Origin: Pseudomonas sp. SLFW
Lineage (GTDB): Bacteria; Pseudomonadota; Gammaproteobacteria; Pseudomonadales; Pseudomonadaceae
Length of the DNA: 64,000 nucleotides
NCBI RefSeq assembly: GCF_009905615.1
Contig: NZ_JAAAKW010000002.1
Coordinates: 62,001-126,000, forward strand
Reading direction: 5' to 3'
Part shown: piece by piece, positions 50,750 through 62,992 of the stretch
How the letters are laid out: each line of letters opens with the position of its first letter
Numbering within the stretch: the stretch's first letter is position 1
Position numbers and translations under genes: made by a program
Notes under the pieces: generated by a model
Told to the model about the DNA's origin: nothing
Database searches by the model: none
Seen by the model: only the letters and a program-made list of their open reading frames with translations

Positions 50750-52114
50750 TCAGGGGTGTGCCGCCTGAAGACGGCGATGCCAACGCCGCCCTTCGATCAG
50801 CACGATCACAATCATCGACAGGTTGATCAGCACGTTCGCGGCGGCGAAGGCCATGACCACAGCCAGTGCATCCTTGAAGAAAAACGCTCCCGCCATCACC
50901 GCCGAAATACGCAGACTGGTGCTGACGATTTCGAACACTAGAAAAGTTTTTTGCAGCGAAAGCGCGGGGATGGCCACCAGGCAGGGGCCACCAATGAATC
51001 CGGCAAATTCAGAAATCGCCAGCCATCGTGCGTACTCTCCAGCAGTGTGCCATTGCCCTCCGAATGCCAGATCGAACAGCCACGGCCCGGCGATGACCAG
51101 CGCAGCGAACGGCACCAGCCCTGCGAGCGACATGCCCATCACGCCACGCAGCAACAGACCGGTCACAGCTTCTCGGGCATGAATCGCTTGGGTGATGCGC
51201 GGGTAATACACGCTGCCAACAGCCTTGCCGATGAAGTTGCTCGGCATGGCCAGCACTTGCAGGCACAGCGCGAAAAAGCCAGCCGGGACAGCGCCGAAAG
51301 CGGACGCCAGCACCAGGGTCGGCATGTGCACCGACAGGGCATTGATCAAGACTTGAGGCGCACGGAAGAGTGGGAAGTCCCGGTATTCGGACGCCAGCTG
51401 ACGCAGCGTCTTACGAGGTTCGATCATCGCTTCCGGCGAGGCCTTGAATAAGCTCGGCTCCCGTCGCAGGCGAATGCCGATCAGCAGCAACGCGCTGTGG
51501 ATCACGTAATAGAGCGAGCTGGTGATCACCAGAACTGGCGCCGTCGCCATGATCAGACCGGCGCCCGTGCGCGTCGCGTTGTAGATCAAGGCGTGAAACG
51601 TAGCGGCGCGGGCGGTGAGGTTGAAGCGCTGATTTCGGTAGAGCCACTGCTGGGTGATTTCCAGCACGGCCGAACTGAACATGACCACAGGCAGCCACAT
51701 CAGGTAGGGGATCAGCAGATCGATGCCCAAAGCATGGGAGGCCTGTTCACCCCAGCCGTATAAGAGGAGGGCCGTGATGCCACAGATCAGCGCCGCCACC
51801 CACAGCGACAAGCGAATCAAACCCCGGGCATCCCGCTCTGATTGCGGCAGCACAATCGACATCGGGTAGGTGAGGGCGCACCACGGGATGAGGATAATGG
51901 TCAGGCTTTGGAAGGTGCCGACCACGCCGAAGGCTTCCGGCCCATAGATCCGCATGATCACCGGGATCAATGCCAGGTTGATCGCCTGCGCCCCCGCGCT
52001 CCCGGAAATAGTGGTGGCGATGTTGCGCACCAACCGCGCCTGCCATACCTGCCGAACCGCGCCGCGCCACCCAGTACCGGGCAAACCCGAGGCGGTGAAT
52101 TCGGGATCAGCCAT
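50750..52114 (-). CDS. Wzx-type lipid-linked oligosaccharide flippase
   Basis: The 454-residue protein has about 12-14 TM helices. The N-terminal IATTISGSAGAQAINLALIPVIMRIYGPEAFG segment marks the polysaccharide-transport/MATE-like family. It would move the undecaprenyl-linked unit to the periplasm. It has GAAGGAG upstream and lies 25 nt after the priming-transferase gene. The basic N-terminus and C-terminal end are typical. Confidence 0.88.
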   Translation of the reverse strand: MADPEFTASGLPGTGWRGAVRQVWQARLVRNIATTISGSAGAQAINLALIPVIMRIYGPEAFGVVGTFQSLTIILIPWCALTYPMSIVLPQSERDARGLIRLSLWVAALICGITALLLYGWGEQASHALGIDLLIPYLMWLPVVMFSSAVLEITQQWLYRNQRFNLTARAATFHALIYNATRTGAGLIMATAPVLVITSSLYYVIHSALLLIGIRLRREPSLFKASPEAMIEPRKTLRQLASEYRDFPLFRAPQVLINALSVHMPTLVLASAFGAVPAGFFALCLQVLAMPSNFIGKAVGSVYYPRITQAIHAREAVTGLLLRGVMGMSLAGLVPFAALVIAGPWLFDLAFGGQWHTAGEYARWLAISEFAGFIGGPCLVAIPALSLQKTFLVFEIVSTSLRISAVMAGAFFFKDALAVVMAFAAANVLINLSMIVIVLIEGRRWHRRLQAAHP

Positions 52115-52139
52115 GCCGTTCTCCTTCGCCAGCAGGCGC

Positions 52140-53531
52140 TTAATAAATGTTGCGTGAGAACAGGGTGAACGGGGTGATCAGCAGAATCTTGATGTCGAGC
52201 CAGAGCGACCAGTGATTGATGTAGGCGAGGTCTTTTTCGATCCGCAGTTGCATCTTTTCAATGGTCTCGGTTTCGCCACGCAAGCCACTGATCTGCGCCA
52301 GGCCGGTGATGCCCGGCTTGATCCGATGCCGCGCCATATAAGCGAGGATCTTGTCGCCGTAATAGTGATTGTGGGCGACGGCGTGAGGGCGCGGGCCGAC
52401 CAGCGCCATTTCCCCGCGCAGCACATTGATCAGTTGGGGCAGCTCATCGATGGAGGTGCGGCGAATGAATGCGCCTACGCGGGTGACACGGGAGTCGTTT
52501 TGCGTCGCTTGTTTCACTGATGTGTCGTCGTGTAAGCGCATGGAGCGAAACTTCCAGACCATGATGATCAGGCCGTTACATCCATGCCTCGGCTGACGAA
52601 AAAACACCGGACCGGGAGACGACAGTTTCACCGCAACGGCCACGCTCAGCATCACTGGCAGCAGGACGATCAACGCCATCAACGCAATACAACGGTCGAA
52701 CAATTCCTTGCCCAAGGCTGCCGCCGGATGCGAACTGATTGGGGTTTCGTTGAGGTAGATCGCAGGGAAACGCTCGATCTGCGAGATGGACTGATTGAGC
52801 AGCATCATGCTGCTGAAATCAGGAATCCACACCACGTCGACGCTGAGGTCCAGCAGGGCCAGGTAGATCGCTTCTATTTGTGCCGCCTTGCTCAACGGCA
52901 TCGCGATGTACACACGACGAATATTGCTTCGGCTCACCAGATCATTGAGGTTTTCCAACGAGCCCAGCACCGGAAGATCATCGTCGTCAGGGGCGTGAGG
53001 AACGTCATCTCCGGTCGCGACCATGCCGAGCACAGGCACTCGTTCACGCAATTGCTGAGCCAGGCTGTAGGCGAGGGGACAGGTGCCGACGATCAGCGCC
53101 GTGCGTTCGAAACGCAACCAGCGAGCGTGGAGATTGGTCAGGTAGCGCAATGGCAAGTAGCTGCACGCTTGCGCCAGGAAGCCAAAGCCGACGAGTTTCG
53201 CCAACAGCGGCTGATCCAGATTGGCATAGTCGAGGCAGACCAGCACCACGGCTGACAGCGATACCATCAGCACCAGCCAGGCAGCCAGCAACCGCAGCAG
53301 TCCAAGACCGTAGCCGTAGCGCTTGTGATAGACGTGCAGGGCCGAATAAATCGGCACCGACGCCAGCATCCCCAGCAAAAGAAGGACGCGGTAGGGAATG
53401 GGGATGTGACCGAAGTGATCGTAGACCAGGTAGCAGATGGTCAGATTGGACAGGGCCGTGGCACTGATCCACTGACCCCAGAACGTCAAGCCTCTCCGGT
53501 TGACCGAAGGATGTAAGCGTCGAGCAAGCAT
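52140..53531 (-). CDS. Undecaprenyl-phosphate sugar-phosphate transferase (WcaJ/GumD type)
   Basis: The 463-residue protein has four or five N-terminal TM helices (about 20-125), a Rossmann-like cytosolic region and a C-terminal bacterial-sugar-transferase domain (about 270-463). The latter has KLSSPGPVFFRQPRHG, WKFRSMR, LVGPRPH and GLAQISGLRGETET. It links a hexose-1-phosphate, most likely glucose, to undecaprenyl phosphate and so starts the repeat unit. It lies 103 nt after the Wzc-like gene. Sugar choice is inferred from family. Confidence 0.9.
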   Translation of the reverse strand: MLARRLHPSVNRRGLTFWGQWISATALSNLTICYLVYDHFGHIPIPYRVLLLLGMLASVPIYSALHVYHKRYGYGLGLLRLLAAWLVLMVSLSAVVLVCLDYANLDQPLLAKLVGFGFLAQACSYLPLRYLTNLHARWLRFERTALIVGTCPLAYSLAQQLRERVPVLGMVATGDDVPHAPDDDDLPVLGSLENLNDLVSRSNIRRVYIAMPLSKAAQIEAIYLALLDLSVDVVWIPDFSSMMLLNQSISQIERFPAIYLNETPISSHPAAALGKELFDRCIALMALIVLLPVMLSVAVAVKLSSPGPVFFRQPRHGCNGLIIMVWKFRSMRLHDDTSVKQATQNDSRVTRVGAFIRRTSIDELPQLINVLRGEMALVGPRPHAVAHNHYYGDKILAYMARHRIKPGITGLAQISGLRGETETIEKMQLRIEKDLAYINHWSLWLDIKILLITPFTLFSRNIY

Positions 53532-53634
53532 GGTGGTACTCCCAAGCGTTCGTCGCGTGGCCTGTAATTCGTCGCCCAGGCTGAGCTAATGATTTTCTGT
53601 AGCGACAGTCGCCGTTATCCCATTACACCGTTGC

Positions 53635-55851
53635 CTAATAGGCCTCACCCGGCAGATAGCCGTAATAGCCTTGATGGTCGTAGCGCAGATTGACTGCTGA
53701 GACCTGGTTAAGAATCACGCCAATCACCGGCGCCCGATTGCGCAGCAATTGCCCGACCCCACGCTGCACCACGGGCGTGGCCGAGCTGTCGGACTTCACG
53801 ACGTACAACACCGCATCCGCCAACGCGCACAGCAACGCCGCGTCGCTCACCGAATGACTGGCGGGGGAGTCGATGATGATGCGGTCGTAACGCTGCTTGG
53901 CCCACTCCAGAAAACTGTTGAAGCGGGGAGAGGCGAGCAGCTCCAGCGGGTTGGACGGCACGGCACCGGCTGGCAGGACATCCATGTCGCCAACTTGCTG
54001 AATGCATTCGCCGCTTCGAGCGCTGCCGTTGACCAGATTGGCCAGGCCGATATGGCCATTGCTCAGGCCGAGGTTTTTCGCCAGCGTTGGCCGACGAAGA
54101 TCCGCTTCGATCAACAGCACGCGCTCAAGGCGTCCCAGTGCGCAAGCGAGGTTCACCGCGATCGCGCTTTTCCCTTCACCGGGCACGGAGGAGGTGATCA
54201 CCACCACGTTGCGACGCACCTCGATGTCGCTGAGCATGACCCCCGTTCGCGCCGTTCGAATGGCTTCGCTGAATGCCGAATCGTCGTTGTGTTCGAACTG
54301 CCGGGCGATCCGTGCACGATTTTTCTTTTGCAGCAGCGGCACCACACCCAGCACCGGGAGGCGAAGTTTCTTCTCCACGTCGTCGCTGGATTTGACGGTG
54401 TTCTTCATCGCATCACGCACCAGCGATAACCCGCACGCCAAACCAAAGCCAAGAATCGCGGCAATCGACAGAATCAGTGACTTGCGCGGCATGTTCGGGA
54501 TCAACGGCGGGATGGCGTCGTCGACGATGCGCGCATTGGTCGAACCCAGGTCGGATGTCGCCGTGGTTTCCCGCAGGCGATTGACGAAGGTTTCGTACAG
54601 CGAGCGATTGCTGTCCACGTCCCGCTGCAATTCGCGCAGCTTGAACTCTTTGCGTGCGATGTCCTGAATCTGTGCACGACTGGTGTTCACCGACGTTCTC
54701 AGGGCGCTCTCGTTGGCTTGTGCCAGTTGGTAGTTGTTCTGCAAACCGGCAACGACCTGATTCACCTGCGTCGCCATGCTCGCCTTGGCGGCCGCCAAAT
54801 CGGAGCGCGCGGCGACCATGCTGGGGTGCAGATCTCCGTAGCGTTTCGACAGCTCATCGACCTTCGCTTGCGCCTTCGCCACATCGGCCTGGAACTGCTG
54901 CACCACCGGGTTGTTGATCACTGCGGGCAGTGTGGAAAGCTGCCCCGCACCCTTGCCATTGATCGACTGAACTTGTTGGTACTGACTTTGGGCTTCGGCG
55001 CGTTCACGGCGTGCATCGATCATGCGATCGCTGGTACGGGATAACTCATTGGCGGTCAGCGTCGTCACACCGCCCACGTCCACCAATCCTTCGGCATCCC
55101 TGTAGGCCTGGAGCTTGTTCTCGGCCTCCTGCAATTGCGTGCGTAATTCGATGACGCGCGAATCCATCCAGCGACTGGCATTGAGTGAGTCATTCACTTG
55201 CGCGTCCAGCCGACTGTCCAGATAGCCCCGAGCCAATGCGTTGGCCGCTGCGGCTGCCGTCTGCTTGTCCTCCAGCGTGACCCCAATCGTCACCAACTGA
55301 CTCTTGCCCACCGAGCCCACCGATGTGTGTTCCATCAATTCCGCTACGGCGGCATCGAACACCTGTGTCGGCGTCAGCACTTCCCCTTTGCTCCACGTCG
55401 CAGGAAACATTTCCGGCCAGACTGAGGAGACCATCGCCTTGAAGCGCGTCATCAGGTAAGGCCGTTGGCGCGGGTCGAACTCGGGGTGCTGTGTCAGATT
55501 GAGTTGGCGCACCGCGCGTTCTGCCACGCCGCGACTCTGGATCAAGCTCAGCTGCGTTTGGAGGTAATCGCTGGTGGGGTTGTTGGGATCGGCAGGGGGC
55601 TGAAAGGTGATCACCGACGTGCCCTTGGGTTCGATCACCAGCGATGCCACCGCGCGAAACATCGGCGTGACTGTCTGCATCAACGCTGCGGCCAGTATTA
55701 CCGCGAGGAGGGTGAGGGTCAGAATGCTCCATTTGCTCGACCACAGCGTCTGACCGATCTTGCGCGAATCGATGAAATCCTTGTCTTCATCGGGCATGCC
55801 GGCGGGATACCGTGGAATCTCGTTTCTTCTGCTAATGCTGATCTGGCCCAT
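53635..55851 (-). CDS. Wzc-like chain-length determinant and BY-tyrosine kinase
   Basis: The 738-residue protein has a Wzz domain with TM1 (about 42-62) and TM2 (about 452-472) around a long coiled-coil periplasmic part. A cytoplasmic kinase follows: Walker A SSVPGEGKSAIAVNLA (about 550), Walker A' VLLIEADLRRP (about 580) and Walker B IIIDSPASHSVSDAALL. The tail has a Tyr cluster (YDHQGYYGY, then Y at the end) for autophosphorylation. It sets chain length with Wza. Its start is two bases past the Wza-like stop; coupling is likely. No Wzb-type phosphatase gene is seen. Confidence 0.92.
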   Translation of the reverse strand: MGQISISRRNEIPRYPAGMPDEDKDFIDSRKIGQTLWSSKWSILTLTLLAVILAAALMQTVTPMFRAVASLVIEPKGTSVITFQPPADPNNPTSDYLQTQLSLIQSRGVAERAVRQLNLTQHPEFDPRQRPYLMTRFKAMVSSVWPEMFPATWSKGEVLTPTQVFDAAVAELMEHTSVGSVGKSQLVTIGVTLEDKQTAAAAANALARGYLDSRLDAQVNDSLNASRWMDSRVIELRTQLQEAENKLQAYRDAEGLVDVGGVTTLTANELSRTSDRMIDARRERAEAQSQYQQVQSINGKGAGQLSTLPAVINNPVVQQFQADVAKAQAKVDELSKRYGDLHPSMVAARSDLAAAKASMATQVNQVVAGLQNNYQLAQANESALRTSVNTSRAQIQDIARKEFKLRELQRDVDSNRSLYETFVNRLRETTATSDLGSTNARIVDDAIPPLIPNMPRKSLILSIAAILGFGLACGLSLVRDAMKNTVKSSDDVEKKLRLPVLGVVPLLQKKNRARIARQFEHNDDSAFSEAIRTARTGVMLSDIEVRRNVVVITSSVPGEGKSAIAVNLACALGRLERVLLIEADLRRPTLAKNLGLSNGHIGLANLVNGSARSGECIQQVGDMDVLPAGAVPSNPLELLASPRFNSFLEWAKQRYDRIIIDSPASHSVSDAALLCALADAVLYVVKSDSSATPVVQRGVGQLLRNRAPVIGVILNQVSAVNLRYDHQGYYGYLPGEAY

Positions 55852-55853
55852 GA

Positions 55854-56381
55854 TCAAAAGAACCCCTGATCGATGTTAATGGTGTCACCCGGTTCAACCA
55901 GGGTGCTCAGCGTTGCCTTGATCTCGTTGCGTTTTAAGTCGGAGCCACGGACCAACGTGATGCGTTTGTCAGAGGCCCGCTCGGTCAAGCCGCCTGCCAG
56001 TGCAATTGCCCGGTCGAGCGTCAGCCCTGGCTGGAATGGATAGCCGCCTGGCAACTTGACCTCGCCGCCAATGAAAAACGGCCGGTACTTGAGCACGCTG
56101 ACCGACACTCGCGGATTCACCAGATAGCCGTCCTTGAGCCTGGTGGTGATCAATTGCTCGACGGCCGTTGGGGTCATCCCCTTCGCAACGACTTCTCCGA
56201 GAAACGGGTAGCTGAACGCGCCGGCATCGTTAAGGACGATCTCCTTGAAGGTGAGGTCGTTTTCCCCGAATACGTTGATGGCGATCGTATCGCCGGAGCT
56301 CAGTTGGTACTGCGCCGCCGCCCACGTCGATGCGCTACAGACCAGCAACATCGCGGCGATCATGATTTGACGTACAGACAT
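55854..56381 (-). CDS. Short Wza-like polysaccharide export protein without lipobox
   Basis: The 175-residue protein has a signal peptide (cleavage near STWAAAQ), a Poly_export domain (about 25-100, YQLSSGDTIAINVFGE) and one SLBB-like domain (about 105-175, FFIGGEVKLPGGYPF). There is no Cys after the signal, so it is not a lipoprotein. It also lacks the C-terminal amphipathic helix that forms the Wza outer-membrane pore. It resembles short GumB/EpsA-type proteins. The beta-barrel protein encoded just upstream (45 nt) may supply the pore. GGAAAGGAGG precedes the ATG. Confidence 0.88.
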   Translation of the reverse strand: MSVRQIMIAAMLLVCSASTWAAAQYQLSSGDTIAINVFGENDLTFKEIVLNDAGAFSYPFLGEVVAKGMTPTAVEQLITTRLKDGYLVNPRVSVSVLKYRPFFIGGEVKLPGGYPFQPGLTLDRAIALAGGLTERASDKRITLVRGSDLKRNEIKATLSTLVEPGDTINIDQGFF

Positions 56382-56426
56382 GAGGGCACCTCCTTTCCAG
56401 AATGAAACGCTTGCGACCGGGCGCCC

Positions 56427-57587
56427 CTATAGACTCAGGGCGACCGTCAGCATGTACACGTTGCGGGTGTAGGTCTGATCGCTGAGATCAGAGTCGTTCT
56501 TCCACCGCTGATACCCGAGCGAGACCTCGGCCCATCGAGTGGGTGAGTAGATAACCGATGCGCCGTAGTCATTCAGCTTGTCGTCACGGCCTCCCACGCC
56601 CAGGTATTCGAGGTCGGCGTAACGGTAGTGCACGTCAGTGGCGACCCAAGGCGTCCAGGTGTGTCGCCAACCCAAACGCGTGCTGGTGTCGTGAACGGTG
56701 TTTGCGCCATCGTCCCCTTCCTCGAAGGCTTTGCTCGCCTTGATGGAAAACGTGGAATACGTGCGCGGCTTGTACTCGACGTTGGCCTCCCATGTCGGGC
56801 TGCTGTAGTCGTTCACGTCGTTGTTGTCGAAGTTCTTGCGCTCGTAGCCCACGCGCACGCTGCCACTGAGCTTGGCGGTGATGTCACGTGTCACACCGAC
56901 GAGGGCCGCGTCGCCGGTGCTGTTGCGCGGGCTGTCAGAGAGGACGTAATCGAAGTCGCTGTGGCGTAACTCCACCAGCGTTCGGGTCTGGCCGCCAAGG
57001 CGGTGATACCAGGTGCCGATGTACGTTTTAGTGTCGTGTTCCTTGTCGTCGTTGAGCGTGCCGCTGTTGCGATAGCGCAGCTCTTGGTACTCCGCTGACA
57101 CCTCAAGCTGGTTCATCGCCGTTCGCGCGCCGTAGATGTAGCCCACCTTGCCATTCTTCAATGTGTACTTGTCGTTCTCACGCGGCTCAGCGGTTTGCAC
57201 CGTGTCTTCAGCCCGTTTGTAGCCCAACTCCCAATTCAGCCTGTTACGCGCATCCAGTTCCATGACGCTTCTGGCCGTCAGCGCCTGATCAACGTGGTCA
57301 GCGGCTGAGTGGTCCTGATAGGTGCGGCTATCGACGGCGTACTCCAGTTGATAGCCGCTTGTGCGGGTCTGGGTTTCCAGCACAAACGTCGGGCGCACGG
57401 AGGTGATCCACGACGCTTCTTCGTGGTCCGGCAGGGTTCGAAAGTTGTCGTCGTAAAACTCGCTGACTTTCAGCGTTGGCGTGAAATCAAATCCGCCCAG
57501 TTCCACGCTTTGAGGTTTGCCCGCCATGGCGACCATCGGGAAGGGGACAAAAACGAGCAACGTCATGAGATTTTTGCGGTTGATCAT
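56427..57587 (-). CDS. Outer-membrane beta-barrel protein of the polysaccharide locus
   Basis: The 386-residue protein has a signal peptide (cleavage near VAMAGKP). Many amphipathic strands alternate through the protein, ending in a C-terminal strand with terminal Leu after hydrophobic-aromatic alternation (RNVYMLTVALSL). It fits the outer-membrane beta-barrel proteins (BBP2/VpsM-like) found in exopolysaccharide loci. It is first in the operon, with AAGGATG at the start. It is a likely porin-like outer-membrane part of the export route; the assignment is by topology and context. Confidence 0.82.
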   Translation of the reverse strand: MINRKNLMTLLVFVPFPMVAMAGKPQSVELGGFDFTPTLKVSEFYDDNFRTLPDHEEASWITSVRPTFVLETQTRTSGYQLEYAVDSRTYQDHSAADHVDQALTARSVMELDARNRLNWELGYKRAEDTVQTAEPRENDKYTLKNGKVGYIYGARTAMNQLEVSAEYQELRYRNSGTLNDDKEHDTKTYIGTWYHRLGGQTRTLVELRHSDFDYVLSDSPRNSTGDAALVGVTRDITAKLSGSVRVGYERKNFDNNDVNDYSSPTWEANVEYKPRTYSTFSIKASKAFEEGDDGANTVHDTSTRLGWRHTWTPWVATDVHYRYADLEYLGVGGRDDKLNDYGASVIYSPTRWAEVSLGYQRWKNDSDLSDQTYTRNVYMLTVALSL

Positions 57588-58211
57588 TCACACATCCTTT
57601 CACGCGACAGGGCCAAAAAACGGACATGGAAATAGAGCAAAGCGAAGCTGGAGCCCGTCCGGACATTCCAGTAGGGCCGATCTTGATCTGGGATTTTTAG
57701 CCAGTCATTGCCGAGGCGTGTCGCAGGGCAGATGGCGTACTGCTCAATCGGTTTGTCCGATGGCAGCGGGTACAACAGGCAGGATTAAAATTTTGGGTAT
57801 AGCTACCGCACCGAGGTGACTCGGAAGTGGCAAACCAAAATGGGATTTCTCACATCAACCATGCGTAAAGCGGGGACGCACGGGACAACCGATGACTGCT
57901 GATCCGTCACGACTTCAGTCGCATCCGGGGAACTGCGTCGGCGACCATTGGGTGCGTCGGGACAATAGGATATGTCTTCGACGGCATCGCTCGACGGTCT
58001 GAGTATGCTTGAGGAATATGACTTGTGTGAGTCTATCGACGGACGGTCTACGAGCCCGTAACAATTTTGAGACACGTCCAACAGAGAGTGTAATTTCATC
58101 GATACAGTCATCTCTGAGCGGGCCCTCTAAGTCAGGTGTCTCCGTTCGTGAGCTTTATATCCTGTTCGATATTTGGATCAAGTACTGTCCAGATCTGAAA
58201 CGCCTACGCAA
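57588..58211. other. Leader and promoter region of the polysaccharide operon
   Basis: The 624 bases before parS hold no convincing gene; short open frames on both strands are low-complexity and lack family pattern. An AT-rich segment (57783-57800), a CCGAG-GTGA-CTCGG hairpin (57811-57824) and the JUMPstart-like 12-mer (57799-57810) are the only signals seen. The length suggests a long regulated 5' leader. No clear -35/-10 or sigma-54 site was found. Confidence 0.6.
57799..57810 (-). promoter_or_regulatory. JUMPstart/ops-like element in the operon leader
   Basis: On the minus strand TGCGGTAGCTAT. Eight contiguous bases, GCGGTAGC, match the ops core GGCGGTAGCGTG used by RfaH; the last three positions differ. 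It lies about 210 nt before the first gene, directly after a small hairpin. Confidence 0.5.
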
Positions 58212-58227
58212 TGTTCCACGTGGAACA
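58212..58227. other. parS: parS site (intergenic)
   Basis: TGTTCCACGTGGAACA, a perfect 16-bp palindrome identical to the Pseudomonas/Bacillus-type parS consensus. It is between the polysaccharide leader and gyrB. Confidence 0.93.
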
Positions 58228-58243
58228 CACAATCGAAGTGTTC

Positions 58244-58274
58244 AAAAAAAACCGGCACATGGCCGGTTTTTTTT
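58244..58274. terminator. Terminator of the dnaA-dnaN-recF-gyrB operon
   Basis: ACCGGC and GCCGGT with a 5-nt loop, flanked by seven A and seven T, so it works in both directions. It lies 40 nt past the gyrB stop on the minus strand. Confidence 0.92.
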
Positions 58275-58313
58275 GCCGGGCTTAAATCACCCAGCGATAC
58301 AGCAATGACAGCG

Positions 58314-61839
<3,526 letters not shown>

Positions 61840-61853
61840 CGAGTGGCAGCTGG

Positions 61854-62957
61854 TTACAGGCGCATCGGCATGACGACGTATGCAGAATCATCGTTGCCGG
61901 ATTCTTGCACCAGTGCACTGCTATTGGAGTCGGACAGAATGAGGCGCACTTGTTCGGTGGTCATGACACCGAGAACGTCGAGCAGATAACTCACGTTAAA
62001 ACCGATTTCCAGCGAGCCGCCGTTGTAATCGACGCTGATCTCTTCCTCTGCTTCTTCCTGCTCAGGGTTGTTCGCTTGAATCTTGAGTTGACCGCTGGCG
62101 AGTTGCAGGCGGATACCACGGTACTTCTCGTTGGAAAGAATCGCCGTACGGCTGAACGCTTCACGCAGCGCCTGGCGATCACCGACCACCAACTTGTCGC
62201 CGCCTTTGGGCAGAACGCGCTCATAGTCAGGAAATTTGCCGTCAACCAGTTTGGACGTGAACGTGAATTCACCCGTCGTCGCACGGATGTGATGCTGACC
62301 CAACACGATGCTGACCAGACCATCCTGCTCGGTAAGTAGACGCGCCAGCTCAAGGATACCCTTGCGCGGGACGATCACTTGATGACGATCAGCCTGCTCG
62401 ATTTCTGCGGCCATGGAACACATCGCCAAACGGTGCCCGTCAGTGGCAACAGCGCGCAAGACGCCAGACTGAACCTCGATCAGCATCCCGTTGAGGTAGT
62501 AACGGACGTCCTGTTGAGCCATTGCAAAACTGGTGCGCTCAATCAGGCGGCGGAGTTTGCTCTGCACCAGGTTGAACGTCAGCGAGCCTGGACCTTCCTC
62601 GACTGTCGGGAAATCATTCGCCGGCAAAGTGGACAGCGTGAAACGGCTGCGACCCGCCTTGACGACCAGCTTCTGCTCGTCGACCTTAATATCGATCAGT
62701 GCGTCATTGGGCAAGCTCTTGCAGATGTCCATCAGCTTGCGCGCAGGCACAGTAATTTCACCCGGCTCTGCCGGCTCTTCCAACTGCACGCGACCAACCA
62801 GCTCGACTTCCAGGTCGGTACCGGTCAGGGACAACTGCTGGCCTTCGACAACCAACAACACGTTAGACAGAACCGGCAAGGTCTGGCGGCGTTCGACAAC
62901 GCCGGCGACCAGTTGCAGGGGTTTCAACAGGGCTTCGCGTTGAATGGTGAAATGCAT
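61854..62957 (-). CDS. dnaN: DNA polymerase III beta sliding clamp
   Basis: The 367-residue protein has three clamp domains and starts [32 protein letters not shown] (about 175) and the C-terminal YVVMPMRL, the hydrophobic cleft end, are intact. The ring keeps the polymerase on DNA. It lies 35 nt after dnaA and 14 nt before recF. Confidence 0.99.
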   Translation of the reverse strand: MHFTIQREALLKPLQLVAGVVERRQTLPVLSNVLLVVEGQQLSLTGTDLEVELVGRVQLEEPAEPGEITVPARKLMDICKSLPNDALIDIKVDEQKLVVKAGRSRFTLSTLPANDFPTVEEGPGSLTFNLVQSKLRRLIERTSFAMAQQDVRYYLNGMLIEVQSGVLRAVATDGHRLAMCSMAAEIEQADRHQVIVPRKGILELARLLTEQDGLVSIVLGQHHIRATTGEFTFTSKLVDGKFPDYERVLPKGGDKLVVGDRQALREAFSRTAILSNEKYRGIRLQLASGQLKIQANNPEQEEAEEEISVDYNGGSLEIGFNVSYLLDVLGVMTTEQVRLILSDSNSSALVQESGNDDSAYVVMPMRL

Positions 62958-62992
62958 GGTCTAGTCCCTTGCCTTGATAAGCTGCGCTGGCA

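Noticed and set aside
57660..57690. Sigma-54 site ahead of the polysaccharide operon
   Set aside because: A GG-N10-GC pair occurs on the minus strand but the flanking bases do not match TGGCAC or TTGC.
57803..58111. Possible 102-residue gene in the polysaccharide leader
   Set aside because: Low-complexity Ser-rich translation without family pattern; no convincing ribosome site.
62958..62992. oriC between dnaA and dnaN
   Set aside because: Only 35 bp with no DnaA boxes; the pseudomonad origin is upstream of dnaA, outside the window.
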